NCBI GenBank assembly: GCA_019245555.1
Contig: JAFARH010000011.1
Coordinates: 1 to 8,324 of the forward strand
Length of the DNA stretch: 8,324 nucleotides
Origin: Betaproteobacteria bacterium
GTDB lineage: Bacteria > Pseudomonadota > Gammaproteobacteria > Burkholderiales > SG8-39
Direction: 5' to 3'
Below the pieces are notes generated by a model. The model saw nothing but the letters and a program-made list of their open reading frames with translations. It was not told where the DNA came from and did no database searches. Below, one piece after another: positions 1 to 6,210 of the stretch (positions within the stretch are counted from its first letter, which is position 1; each line of letters opens with the position of its first letter). Made by a program: the position numbers and the translations under genes.

Positions 1-56
1 GCTTGGCTAATGAGCACCGGCGGACATGATGATGAGTGGTAGGTCCTACGCCAAGC
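1..56. repeat. Nested inverted repeat at the 3' side of the 70-residue gene
   Basis: GCTTGGC at 1-7 is matched by its exact reverse complement GCCAAGC at 50-56, and just inside the right arm lies the palindrome GTAGG-T-CCTAC (39-49). The right arm ends on the first base of the stop codon of the minus-strand gene at 56-268, so the structure would sit immediately downstream of that gene's transcript. It could be a transcript-end hairpin or a remnant of a short repeat. There is no T-run that would make it a convincing intrinsic terminator, and the long loop weakens the outer stem. The left edge of the window cuts any further context. Confidence 0.3.
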
Positions 57-268
57 TACTTCATCATCCGGTAGACCGAAATCCACAGCACGAAGAGCGC
101 GGCAAATCCCAACGAGCGCGTGATCCAGCCCATGTGATTCCAATTGGGCGACACGCCAGGCAGCAGGAGCATTGCCATGCCGAACAGAAAAATGACGGTG
201 GCGACGACAATCGCCTTCGACGTCCGATTGTTTTTCATTACTCGGCTGACCATTGCGGCGAAGTCCAT
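56..268 (-). CDS. Small two-helix inner-membrane protein of unknown function
   Basis: This 70-residue protein has a short basic N-terminus (MDFAAMVSRVMKNNRTSK), one hydrophobic stretch at about 18-37 (AIVVATVIFLFGMAMLLLPG) and a second at about 48-66 (GWITRSLGFAALFVLWISVY), joined by a short polar linker with PNWNHM. It is probably an inner-membrane protein with two transmembrane segments. I do not recognise the family. It starts 10 bases after the stop of the DUF2306-like gene on the same strand, so the two are probably co-transcribed. The start at 268 has only a weak purine-rich stretch (GAG) upstream, and most of the space before it is occupied by a palindromic repeat relic. The amino-acid pattern, with two clean helices and basic residues at the N-terminus, supports a real gene, but its small size leaves doubt. 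Confidence 0.6.
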   Translation of the reverse strand: MDFAAMVSRVMKNNRTSKAIVVATVIFLFGMAMLLLPGVSPNWNHMGWITRSLGFAALFVLWISVYRMMK

Positions 269-278
269 GGGTCTCGAA

Positions 279-1028
279 TTATGTCCGCTTTGGGTCGTAA
301 CCGGACATTAGTCTAGGTCTGCCTCCGGCCGGCGTAGGGTTCTGCCTGAGGCGCACCCGCCACATCCAGTAGACCAGCACAACCAGCGGGCCAGCTGCCA
401 GGACCAAAATCACCGGGAGACTCCGCATCCACGCAGGCATGAATGTCATCTGGACAAGCTGGGCGACGAAAGAACCTGTGGCAATGAATAGGCCGAAGCA
501 CATCCGCCAAAGGTGACGCGCCAATCGTTGCGCTCCCTGAAGGCTACCGGCCCGGATCATCCTGACATCCCCGATAGCAGCAAGCAGCACGATCGTCGAC
601 ATGAAGAACTGCATCCCAGCAGGCACCCCGTCGACCTGATGTCCAGGCTTACCGAGCGCCGTGAAGGCTTGGGCAAATCCGCTTGCGGCGAAGACCCATG
701 CGAGCGCCATGAGGACGAAGTCCATTTGCCGGCCTGCTTGGGGCAGTGGCCTGACCGTTGTCCACGCCGTGAAGACAAAGTACCCGGCGAGCGCGCCTCC
801 AGCAATTGACTCCTTGCTCTCGTACACCGAGATCCCGACAGCCATCAGACCCATCGCGATCATCGCACAGACGTAAATGTGCCCACTACGACGGTGGTAC
901 GTCCCGCCCTTCCTAGCGACCATGGCCACCCAACCGGCCGCCAGGGCAACGGTGCCCGCTGCCACATGAAACGCGAGGGCCACAAACGGCAGTCCAGTCG
1001 ATGTCGCAAGCGTCAAACGATCGCTCAT
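279..1028 (-). CDS. DUF2306-like seven-helix membrane protein
   Basis: A 249-residue, very hydrophobic protein with about seven predicted membrane segments, near residues 13-37, 50-69, 75-92, 102-123, 139-158, 174-194 and 202-224. The start resembles the DUF2306 family of predicted membrane proteins: a histidine in helix 1 (HVAAGTVALAAGW, H21), then a cytoplasmic loop ARKGGTYHRRSGHIY (38-52) and a later histidine before helix 6 (RHLWRMCFG, H172). The family's function is not established. The conserved histidines would suit a metal or haem role, but that is a guess. The start at 1028 has no strong ribosome site; a weak TGGA lies just upstream. The last residues, MSGYDPKRT, are encoded by a repeat relic (280-309), so the original C-terminus was probably replaced or extended by it. 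The 70-residue membrane gene follows after 10 bases. Confidence 0.75.
   Translation of the reverse strand: MSDRLTLATSTGLPFVALAFHVAAGTVALAAGWVAMVARKGGTYHRRSGHIYVCAMIAMGLMAVGISVYESKESIAGGALAGYFVFTAWTTVRPLPQAGRQMDFVLMALAWVFAASGFAQAFTALGKPGHQVDGVPAGMQFFMSTIVLLAAIGDVRMIRAGSLQGAQRLARHLWRMCFGLFIATGSFVAQLVQMTFMPAWMRSLPVILVLAAGPLVVLVYWMWRVRLRQNPTPAGGRPRLMSGYDPKRT
280..309. repeat. Short interspersed palindromic repeat relic (left copy)
   Basis: The stretch contains TGTCCG (282-287) and its reverse complement CGGACA (302-307) around CTTTGGGTCGTAAC, a 26-base imperfect palindrome. It shares TCCGCTTTGGG-(T/C)-CG with a second copy at 1101-1130 in the same orientation. It overlaps the 3' end of the DUF2306-like gene, supplying its final codons. 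The motif resembles short repeats I recall from intergenic DNA of Bradyrhizobium and other soil proteobacteria, where they often create tails such as DPKRT on proteins. That family link is from memory, not from a search. Confidence 0.5.
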
Positions 1029-1100
1029 AGCACCATTCCAGGAGCTCCCAAGCCCAGAGTATCGCCCTGACGGGCTGATCAGGCGCGCTGTTGCTCCACC

Positions 1101-1130
1101 AACTCCGCTTTGGGCCGAACGCAGGCATTC
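1101..1130. repeat. Degenerate palindromic repeat relic (right copy)
   Basis: TCCGCTTTGGGCCGAAC at 1104-1120 followed by GCAGGCATT matches the left copy (TCCGCTTTGGGTCGTAAC then CGGACATT) with a few substitutions and one missing base. It lies between the start of the DUF2306-like gene and the small secreted-protein gene. The left arm is degraded (AACTCCG instead of ATGTCCG), so it no longer forms a good palindrome. Confidence 0.4.
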
Positions 1131-1238
1131 TGACGAAAATTCCGTGCGCCGTTAGGGTTGTAGCAAGGGCTCTGTCAGACGTCGCACGCATACTCGATGC
1201 CCGTTTCGGTCTTTTCACAAACATCACGTAGGGAGACC

Positions 1239-1505
1239 ATGCAAATGAAGCGAGCTCTTGTCGCAGCATTCACTCTCTCCTTGTTCACGGTTCCTGCAAT
1301 AGGACAGCAGCCCGGCAATCAGAAGGGTGGCAAAGGGGGCGAACCTACTCCGGAGCAATTCCAGGAGGGGAAGCAAAAACTCCTCGAGCGCATCGACAGC
1401 AGGATCCAGATGCTGCAGCAAGCCAAATCGTGCGTGCAGCAGGCCCAGAACAGAGAGCAGCTGCGTGCTTGCCGTCCCGAGGGTGGTGAAAAAGGAGGAG
1501 GCTAG
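1239..1505 (+). CDS. Small secreted Gln/Lys/Gly-rich protein of unknown function
   Basis: Predicted as 88 residues. A Sec-type signal peptide covers about 1-22: a basic start (MQMKR), a hydrophobic core (ALVAAFTLSLFTVPA) and a likely cleavage after A-I-G before QQPG. The mature part begins with a Gly/Lys-rich linker (QKGGKGGEP). An amphipathic, coiled-coil-like helix follows at about 37-78, rich in Gln, Lys, Glu and Arg, and the tail is Gly-rich (GGEKGGG). Two cysteines (C65 and C78) could form a disulfide in the periplasm. I chose the ATG at 1239 because TAGGGAG (1229-1235) lies just upstream and it starts directly on the signal peptide. An upstream ATG at 1197 would add 14 residues with no signal character, and an ATG at 1245 is also possible. 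The two flanking minus-strand genes give no clue to function. Confidence 0.7.
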   Translation: MQMKRALVAAFTLSLFTVPAIGQQPGNQKGGKGGEPTPEQFQEGKQKLLERIDSRIQMLQQAKSCVQQAQNREQLRACRPEGGEKGGG

Positions 1506-1514
1506 GAAGCCTTA

Positions 1515-1669
1515 CTACGGCGCCGCCGCGTAGGCGGCCTTGATGGCGCCCGCGAGACGGTTGCGATCCGGGTAGCGTTCCGCCATCGCGGCGGTCACGT
1601 TCTCCACGGCGGCATCGACATTCCGGCCGCGAGGGCGAGCAAGAAATAATTACGGACGTTGTCCGGAAT
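1515..1669 (-). pseudogene. Frameshifted 3' remnant of an unidentified gene
   Basis: Reading the minus strand, one frame gives IPDNVRNYFLLALAAG and then runs to a nonsense continuation. The neighbouring frame takes over at about 1623-1625 with NVDAAVENVTAAMAERY, PDRNRLAGAIKAAYAAAP and a TAG stop at 1515-1517. Adding one base in the GG pair near 1623-1624 would join the two halves into a continuous, protein-like, Ala-rich C-terminus. No start or upstream part of the gene exists, because the coding sequence runs straight into the stop of the cytidylate-kinase-like gene. This is therefore best read as the eroded end of a gene whose front was lost. I cannot name the parent family. A sequencing or assembly error could explain the frameshift but not the missing 5' part. 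Confidence 0.55.
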
Positions 1670-2502
1670 CAGATGCTGCCGCCGCGGCGGGCCGGCATGT
1701 CGGCCGTGCGCAGGCGGTTGTCGACGTCCATCACGCCCTTGATGCGCCCGGCGATGTCGGCGCAGGCGTTACGCTGTTCGCTGTCGTCCACGACGCCTTC
1801 GAGGGTGACGCGGCCGTAGAGCACGGCGGTCTTCACATAGCAGTGGGCGGTGGCCTGGTGCGTGCGGAGCGCCGCGCGCACGTGGTGCATGATCGCGACG
1901 TCGCGCAGCTTGCCGCGCGACTGCTCGGTTTCCTCGAACTGCGGCGAGCGGACCATCTGCATGATCTTCTCGACGCACTGGTCGGCGGTCATGCGGTCGG
2001 TGTTGAAGCCAACGTCGTACTCGTTGATGTCGCGCACGTCGATGTGGAAATGCCGGCGCATCACGGCCTGCGCGGCTTCGTCGTTCTGGTCGACGATGCG
2101 CTCGGCGGCGTTCTGGTCTTCCATGTCGAGGCGCTTCATCATGCGCTTCACGCGCTCGCGGCGCGAAGCAGAGACGCAGACGCGCACGGCGTGCGGCACA
2201 TCTTTCAGCAGCGACGTCGCACCCCAGCCACGCAGGATCGCGCCTTCGTTCGCTTCTGAAGCCGACATGATCTCGTCGGCGGTGAGGATGCGCAGCTTCA
2301 GGTTATCGACCGTCAACCGCTCGAGGATGCCTTGCGTGCCTTCGAGGAAGCTGATGACGTGGCTCTTGCGAACGCGCGCCCGGTTCGCGAGGTGGTCGAT
2401 GATTTCGTGGTGGTGCACCTTGAGGCCGAGCGCCTGCGACAAGCCCCGGGCGACATCCTTGCCCAGCGAGCCCATTTCCCGATTCATTGCGATGAGCGGC
2501 AT
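1669..2502 (-). CDS. Cytidylate-kinase-like protein with C-terminal BON domain
   Basis: A 277-residue protein in two parts. Residues 1 to about 185 look like the cytidylate-kinase-like family (Cytidylate_kin2). They carry an N-terminal nucleotide-loop variant (NREMGSLGKDVA, 7-18), a central EGAILRGWGATSLLKD (86-101) followed by PHAVRVCVSASRRERVKRMM (103-122), and a late NEYDVGFNTDRMTADQ (160-175) typical of the end of the kinase fold. Residues about 196-267 look like a BON domain: VRAALRTH, then YVKTAVLYGRVTLEGVV, then a final helix and MDVDNRLR. BON domains are usually found in periplasmic or membrane-associated proteins, but no signal peptide or membrane segment is present, so the protein is probably cytoplasmic. 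The real substrate of this kinase-like family is unknown to me. The start is supported by GGGGAGG (minus strand, 2508-2514) five bases upstream. It diverges from the molybdenum hydroxylase operon. Confidence 0.8.
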   Translation of the reverse strand: MPLIAMNREMGSLGKDVARGLSQALGLKVHHHEIIDHLANRARVRKSHVISFLEGTQGILERLTVDNLKLRILTADEIMSASEANEGAILRGWGATSLLKDVPHAVRVCVSASRRERVKRMMKRLDMEDQNAAERIVDQNDEAAQAVMRRHFHIDVRDINEYDVGFNTDRMTADQCVEKIMQMVRSPQFEETEQSRGKLRDVAIMHHVRAALRTHQATAHCYVKTAVLYGRVTLEGVVDDSEQRNACADIAGRIKGVMDVDNRLRTADMPARRGGSI

Positions 2503-2552
2503 TGCGACCTCCCCGGGGAAATCGTAGCGCAGCCTCAGGCACTTGGGGCATA

Positions 2553-2569
2553 CTCGTTCTCGAAACGAG
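2553..2569. promoter_or_regulatory. Inverted repeat in the divergent gap, touching the operon's ribosome site
   Basis: CTCGTT (2553-2558) and AACGAG (2564-2569) form an exact inverted repeat around a 5-base spacer (CTCGA). It sits in the 75-base gap between the divergent kinase-like gene and the molybdenum hydroxylase operon. Its right arm shares two bases with the AGGAGG ribosome site of the first operon gene. It could be a dimeric repressor's operator for the operon, or an mRNA hairpin that partly covers the ribosome site. No regulator gene is in the window, and no convincing -35/-10 pair could be assigned in this gap. Confidence 0.35.
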
Positions 2570-2573
2570 GAGG
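2568..2573 (+). promoter_or_regulatory. Ribosome binding site deciding a TTG start
   Basis: A perfect AGGAGG, followed by another G, lies four bases before TTG at 2578. It is the main evidence that the FAD subunit starts at this TTG and not at an upstream ATG in the same frame, all of which lie inside the oppositely oriented kinase-like gene. Confidence 0.65.
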
Positions 2574-2577
2574 GAAC

Positions 2578-3384
2578 TTGAAAGCGCCGTCGTTCGCCTA
2601 TGCGAAGGCGAAGTCGCTCGCCGAAGCATTCGAATTGATCGAGCGCCCCGGCGCCAGGATCCTGGCCGGCGGGCAGAGCCTGATTCCATCGCTGAACATG
2701 CGGCTCGCGTCGCCCGAGCTACTGATCGACATCACCGGTCTCAAGGATCTGCAGGGCATCGACCGCCGTCCGGGCGGGCTGCGCATTGGCGCGCTCGTGA
2801 CGCACGCGCAGCTACAGCGCTCCGACGCCGTGGACCAGCACGCACCGCTGCTCTTGCAGGCGGCGGCTCATATTGCGCACCCGGCGATACGCAACCGCGG
2901 CACGATGGGCGGCAGCCTCGCGCTCGCCGATCCCGCGGCGGAATATCCCGCCTGCGCTTTAGCGCTGAACGCCACGATCGTGCTGGTGCATCGCCGCGGC
3001 GAGCGTCGCGTGCCGGCGGCGAAATTCTTTAAAGGATTGTTCGAGACCGACATTCGGCCCGGCGAGATCCTCGCCGCCGCCGAATTTCCGAAGGTCGAGC
3101 GCTCGGTGTTCCTCGAGCTCGCCCGGCGGCACGGCGATTACGCCATCGTCGGACTTGCCGGCGTCGCCGACGCTTCCGGCCGCCGCATCGCCTATCTCGG
3201 CGTCGGCGCGACGCCGGTGTTCGCCGAGCAGGCTTCGCGCGCCGTGTCGCTCAACGCCGCCCTGGAGCTCCTCGGCCGCGATCTCCAGCCGCAGGCCGAC
3301 TTGTACAACTCATCGGCGACCAAGCTCCACCTCGCCAAAGTTCTCTTGTCACGCGCATGGACCACGCTGTCGAAACCACACTGA
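2578..3384 (+). CDS. FAD-binding (medium) subunit of a molybdenum hydroxylase
   Basis: A 268-residue protein of the CoxM/xanthine dehydrogenase FAD-subunit family, which passes electrons from the [2Fe-2S] subunit to FAD and an acceptor. The first FAD motif is AGGQSLIP (30-37), ending in MRLASPELLIDI. The second is RNRGTMGGSLALADPAAEYP (105-124), where GTMGGS and the ADPAAE stretch contact FAD. A FAD-subunit C-terminal domain follows from about residue 165 (ELARRHGDYAIVGLAGV, then YLGVGATPVFA). The length is at the short end of the usual 270-290. I chose the TTG at 2578 because AGGAGG precedes it and the homology starts right there (KAPSFAYAKAKSLAEAFELI); the frame stays open upstream only as a shadow of the opposite gene. 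It is the first gene of the operon, and its end overlaps the next gene by 28 bases. Confidence 0.92.
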   Translation: MKAPSFAYAKAKSLAEAFELIERPGARILAGGQSLIPSLNMRLASPELLIDITGLKDLQGIDRRPGGLRIGALVTHAQLQRSDAVDQHAPLLLQAAAHIAHPAIRNRGTMGGSLALADPAAEYPACALALNATIVLVHRRGERRVPAAKFFKGLFETDIRPGEILAAAEFPKVERSVFLELARRHGDYAIVGLAGVADASGRRIAYLGVGATPVFAEQASRAVSLNAALELLGRDLQPQADLYNSSATKLHLAKVLLSRAWTTLSKPH

Positions 3385-3830
3385 CGGTCAACGGCACGCG
3401 CATCACGCGCCGGATTGCGCCGCGTGTGCACCTGGTCGACTTTCTGCGCGACGAGCTTGGCCTCACTGGGTCGCACATCGGCTGCGAGCACGGCGTATGC
3501 GGTGCATGTACGGTGCGCGTGAACGGTGACATCGTGCGCGGCTGCCTGATGCTCGCGGTGCAGGCCGACGGCTGCACCGTCGAGACGATCGAGGGCCTTT
3601 CCGATTCGAAGGAGCTTGCGCCGCTTCAGCAGGCATTCCACGAGCACAACGCGCTGCAGTGCGGGTTCTGCACGCCAGGGATGCTGATGGCTGCGCAGGA
3701 CCTAGTGCGCAGCGGTACGAAGCCGACGCGCGACGAGATCCGGGCCCACATCTCCGGTAATTACTGCCGGTGCACGGGTTACCAGGCCATCGTCGACGCC
3801 ATAGAAGCGACCATCAATGGGAAAGGCTGA
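3357..3830 (+). CDS. [2Fe-2S] (small) subunit of a molybdenum hydroxylase
   Basis: A 157-residue protein of the CoxS/xanthine dehydrogenase iron-sulfur family, which relays electrons from the molybdenum centre to FAD. The N-terminal plant-ferredoxin-type cluster has C43, C48, C51 and C63 (GCEHGVCGACTVRVNG then RGCL). The C-terminal helical cluster has the expected C-x2-C-x31-C-x-C pattern with C102, C105, C137 and C139 (QCGFCTPGM and NYCRCTGY). All eight ligands are present, so the subunit should be functional. There is no twin-arginine signal, so the enzyme is cytoplasmic. The start ATG lies inside the end of the FAD-subunit gene and has no clear ribosome site, which suggests translational coupling. 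Its own end overlaps the large-subunit gene by 14 bases. Confidence 0.95.
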   Translation: MDHAVETTLTVNGTRITRRIAPRVHLVDFLRDELGLTGSHIGCEHGVCGACTVRVNGDIVRGCLMLAVQADGCTVETIEGLSDSKELAPLQQAFHEHNALQCGFCTPGMLMAAQDLVRSGTKPTRDEIRAHISGNYCRCTGYQAIVDAIEATINGKG

Positions 3831-6207
3831 GCTTCCCCTCCACGCGCCGGGCACGAAGGTCGATCGCGGCTACATCGGCGAGAGCGTGCCGCGGCCGGGC
3901 TTGCAACGCCTGCTGCAGGGCCGCGGGGCATTCATCGACGATCTTCGCTTCCCGCGCCTCGCGCATGTCGCGTTCTTCCGCTCGCCGTATGCACATGCGC
4001 TGGTCAAGAAGCTCGATTTCAAAGCGGCATTGCGGGCGCCGGGTGTCATCGCGGTGTTGGACGGCCGCGCCGTCGCCGAGTACTGCACACCGTGGGTTGC
4101 CGTTCTAGCGCATCTGAAGGGCATCAAGTCGCCGCCGCAGCACGCGATCGCCATAGAGCGTGCGTGCTGGCAGGGCGAAGCGGTCGCGGCGGTGGTGGCG
4201 GAGTCGCGCTCCCAGGCCGAGGACGCGGTGGCGCTCATCGAGGCGGAGTGGAAGGAGCTGCCCGTCGTTGTCGACATGGACGATGCGCTCGCCGGCCGCA
4301 ACGTCATCCATCCCGATCTCGGCGACAACATCTGCTTCAAGCGCGAGCACGACACGGGCGGCGTCGACGACGCGTTCTCGAGCGCCGTGGTGGTGGTGGA
4401 GGAGACGTTCCACTTCGGCCGGCACACGGGCGTCTGCCTCGAAGGCCGCGCGATCCTCGCCGACTACAACGCCGGCGAGCATTCGCTCACCGTGTATCAC
4501 GCGACGCAGGCGCCGCACATGATGCAGGACATCTTCTCGCGCCACCTCAATATTCCCGAGGCGAATGTGCGCGTGATCACGAAAGATGTCGGCGGCTCCT
4601 TCGGCATCAAGGTTCATGTCTATCCGGACGAGATGGCGACCGCGGCGATTTCGGTGATGCTGCGCCGGCCGGTGAAGTTCGTGGCGGATCGGCTGGAATC
4701 ATTCCTGTCGGATATCCATGCGCGCGAGCATAAGGCCAAGGTTCGCCTCGCTTGCAGCAAAGAGGGCGACATCCTCGCGTTTGATCTCGACGACGTGACC
4801 GCGATCGGCCCGTATTCGGTGTACCCGCGCACCAGCGGCATCGAGGGGAACCAGGTAGTTAACCTCACGGGTGGTCCGTACAAGCACCAGAAGTACCGCG
4901 CGAAGATGCACGTCGTCTTCACCAACAAGAATGTGACGTGCCAGTACCGCGCGGTGGGCCATCCGATCGCCGTCGCGCTGACGGAAGGCATTGTCGACAT
5001 TGCCGCGCAGAAGCTCGGCATGGATCCGGCCGAGTTCCGGCGGCGCAACCTCATCGCGGACGACGCGTACCCGTACACATTCCCGTCCGGCATCAAGTTC
5101 GAAAAGCTCTCGCACCACAAGACGCTGGATCTCTTGCTGCAGAAGATGGACTACAAGGCCCTGCGCGCCGAGCAGGCGGAGCTGCGGAAGCAGAAGATCT
5201 ACCGGGGCATAGGACTCGCCTCGATGATCGAGGTAACGAACCCATCGCCGGCGTTCTACGGCGTCGGCGGCGCGCGCATCTCGGCGCAGGACGGCGCGAC
5301 CCTCAGGCTCGAGCCGACCGGCATGTTGACCGTGATGTGCAGCGTGACGGAGCAGGGGCAGGGGACGGAGGCCATCTTTGCGCAGATCGCGGCGAGCGCG
5401 GTCGGCGTATCGCTCGCCAAGGTGAAGGTCATCACGGGTGATACGGGCATAACGCCATACGGTGGCGGCACCTGGGCCTCGCGCGGCGCCGGCATCGGCG
5501 GCGAGGCCGTGCTGCTCGCCGGGCGGGCGCTGCGCTCGAACATGCTCGACGTCGCTGCAGCGATGCTCAAGATGGACAAGGCGGAGCTCGACATCGCGGG
5601 CAACGCGGTGGTGCACAAGCTCACGACCGAGAAGAAGCTCGAGCTAGCCGAGCTTGGGCGCGTCGCGTACTTCCGGCCCGACACGCTGCCGCTCGATTTC
5701 CAGTCGGAGCTCACGGTAACGCGCCACTACACGCCGCGGCAATATGGCTTCACTTTCACCAACGGCATCCAGGCGTCGCTCCTCGAAGTCGATCCCGATA
5801 GCGGTTTTGTGAAACTGCTCAAGCACTGGTGCGTAGAGGACTCCGGGACCGTGATAAATCCCATGCTGGTGGACGAGCAGCTGCGCGGCGGCGTGGTGCA
5901 GGGCATCGGCGCGGCGCTCTTCGAGGAATGCATCTATGGCCCGGACGGGCAGCTCTTGAACGGCAGCATGGCTGACTACTTGGTGCCGATGGCGGGCGAG
6001 ATGCCCGACATCGTGTGCGCTCACGTCGAGACGCCGACCATGCAATCCCAGCTCGGCGCGAAGGGCGTCGGCGAAGCCGGTACCGCCGGTGCACCCGGCG
6101 CGATCATGAACGCGATCAACGATGCGCTCGCCCCGCTCGGCGCGCGCGTCACGCGCATGCCTTTCACCCCGGAGCGGATTCTCAAGGCACTGAAGAAGGT
6201 CGACTGA
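3817..6207 (+). CDS. Molybdopterin-binding catalytic (large) subunit of a molybdenum hydroxylase
   Basis: A 796-residue catalytic subunit of the xanthine oxidase/CoxL family. Such enzymes hydroxylate a carbon next to nitrogen, or an aldehyde, using water as the oxygen source. The N-terminal hammerhead region begins about residue 27 (PGLQRLLQGRGAFIDDLRFP). Molybdopterin-contact motifs are GGSFGIK (259-265), EQGQGTEA (512-519) and the closing GVGEAGTAGAPGA, whose E753 corresponds to the catalytic base glutamate of the family. The substrate-side loop reads QYRAVGHP (376-383). It therefore lacks the selenosulfur-bearing cysteine loop (AYRCSFR) of true form I CO dehydrogenase and is also unlike the AYRGAGR loop of form II. 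The substrate is unknown; an N-heteroaromatic compound is favoured by the hydrolase gene next door. The length is normal for the family. No cofactor-insertion genes (XdhC or CoxDEF type) are in the window, so maturation must be supplied from elsewhere. Confidence 0.95.
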   Translation: MGKAELPLHAPGTKVDRGYIGESVPRPGLQRLLQGRGAFIDDLRFPRLAHVAFFRSPYAHALVKKLDFKAALRAPGVIAVLDGRAVAEYCTPWVAVLAHLKGIKSPPQHAIAIERACWQGEAVAAVVAESRSQAEDAVALIEAEWKELPVVVDMDDALAGRNVIHPDLGDNICFKREHDTGGVDDAFSSAVVVVEETFHFGRHTGVCLEGRAILADYNAGEHSLTVYHATQAPHMMQDIFSRHLNIPEANVRVITKDVGGSFGIKVHVYPDEMATAAISVMLRRPVKFVADRLESFLSDIHAREHKAKVRLACSKEGDILAFDLDDVTAIGPYSVYPRTSGIEGNQVVNLTGGPYKHQKYRAKMHVVFTNKNVTCQYRAVGHPIAVALTEGIVDIAAQKLGMDPAEFRRRNLIADDAYPYTFPSGIKFEKLSHHKTLDLLLQKMDYKALRAEQAELRKQKIYRGIGLASMIEVTNPSPAFYGVGGARISAQDGATLRLEPTGMLTVMCSVTEQGQGTEAIFAQIAASAVGVSLAKVKVITGDTGITPYGGGTWASRGAGIGGEAVLLAGRALRSNMLDVAAAMLKMDKAELDIAGNAVVHKLTTEKKLELAELGRVAYFRPDTLPLDFQSELTVTRHYTPRQYGFTFTNGIQASLLEVDPDSGFVKLLKHWCVEDSGTVINPMLVDEQLRGGVVQGIGAALFEECIYGPDGQLLNGSMADYLVPMAGEMPDIVCAHVETPTMQSQLGAKGVGEAGTAGAPGAIMNAINDALAPLGARVTRMPFTPERILKALKKVD

Positions 6208-6210
6208 ATC

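Noticed and set aside
11..30. A third copy of the palindromic relic (ACCGGCGGACAT near 16-27)
   Set aside because: Only the CGGACAT end resembles the other copies and the CTTTGGG core is missing, so chance similarity cannot be excluded.
1197..1238. Longer start for the small secreted protein at 1197
   Set aside because: The 14 extra residues would place a polar stretch before the signal peptide, and no ribosome site precedes 1197. TAGGGAG directly precedes the ATG at 1239.
913..1269. Minus-strand frame of 118 codons across the DUF2306-like gene start and the repeat relic
   Set aside because: About a third of it is a shadow of the membrane-protein gene and another part is a translation of the repeat relic (AFGPKRS). 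There is no coherent protein pattern.
1522..1538. Hairpin GCCGCC-N5-GGCGGC as a terminator for the secreted-protein gene
   Set aside because: The stem is only 6 bp and no T-run follows. The bases also form part of the Ala-rich coding trace of the gene remnant, which explains the GC-rich repeat.
2332..2577. Extension of the FAD subunit upstream to an ATG at 2332
   Set aside because: The extra 82 residues are antisense to the kinase-like gene and resemble nothing in the FAD family. The homology begins right at the TTG, which has AGGAGG before it.
4699..5616. Long minus-strand open frame of 305 codons opposite the large subunit
   Set aside because: It lies wholly inside a strongly supported gene and its protein is rich in Arg, His and Asp without any domain pattern. 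It is an antisense shadow typical of high-GC DNA.
3817..6207. Naming the operon coxMSL, a carbon monoxide dehydrogenase
   Set aside because: Gene order and subunit types match, but the cysteine-bearing AYRCSFR loop of true CO dehydrogenase is absent and no CoxDEFG accessory genes are visible.
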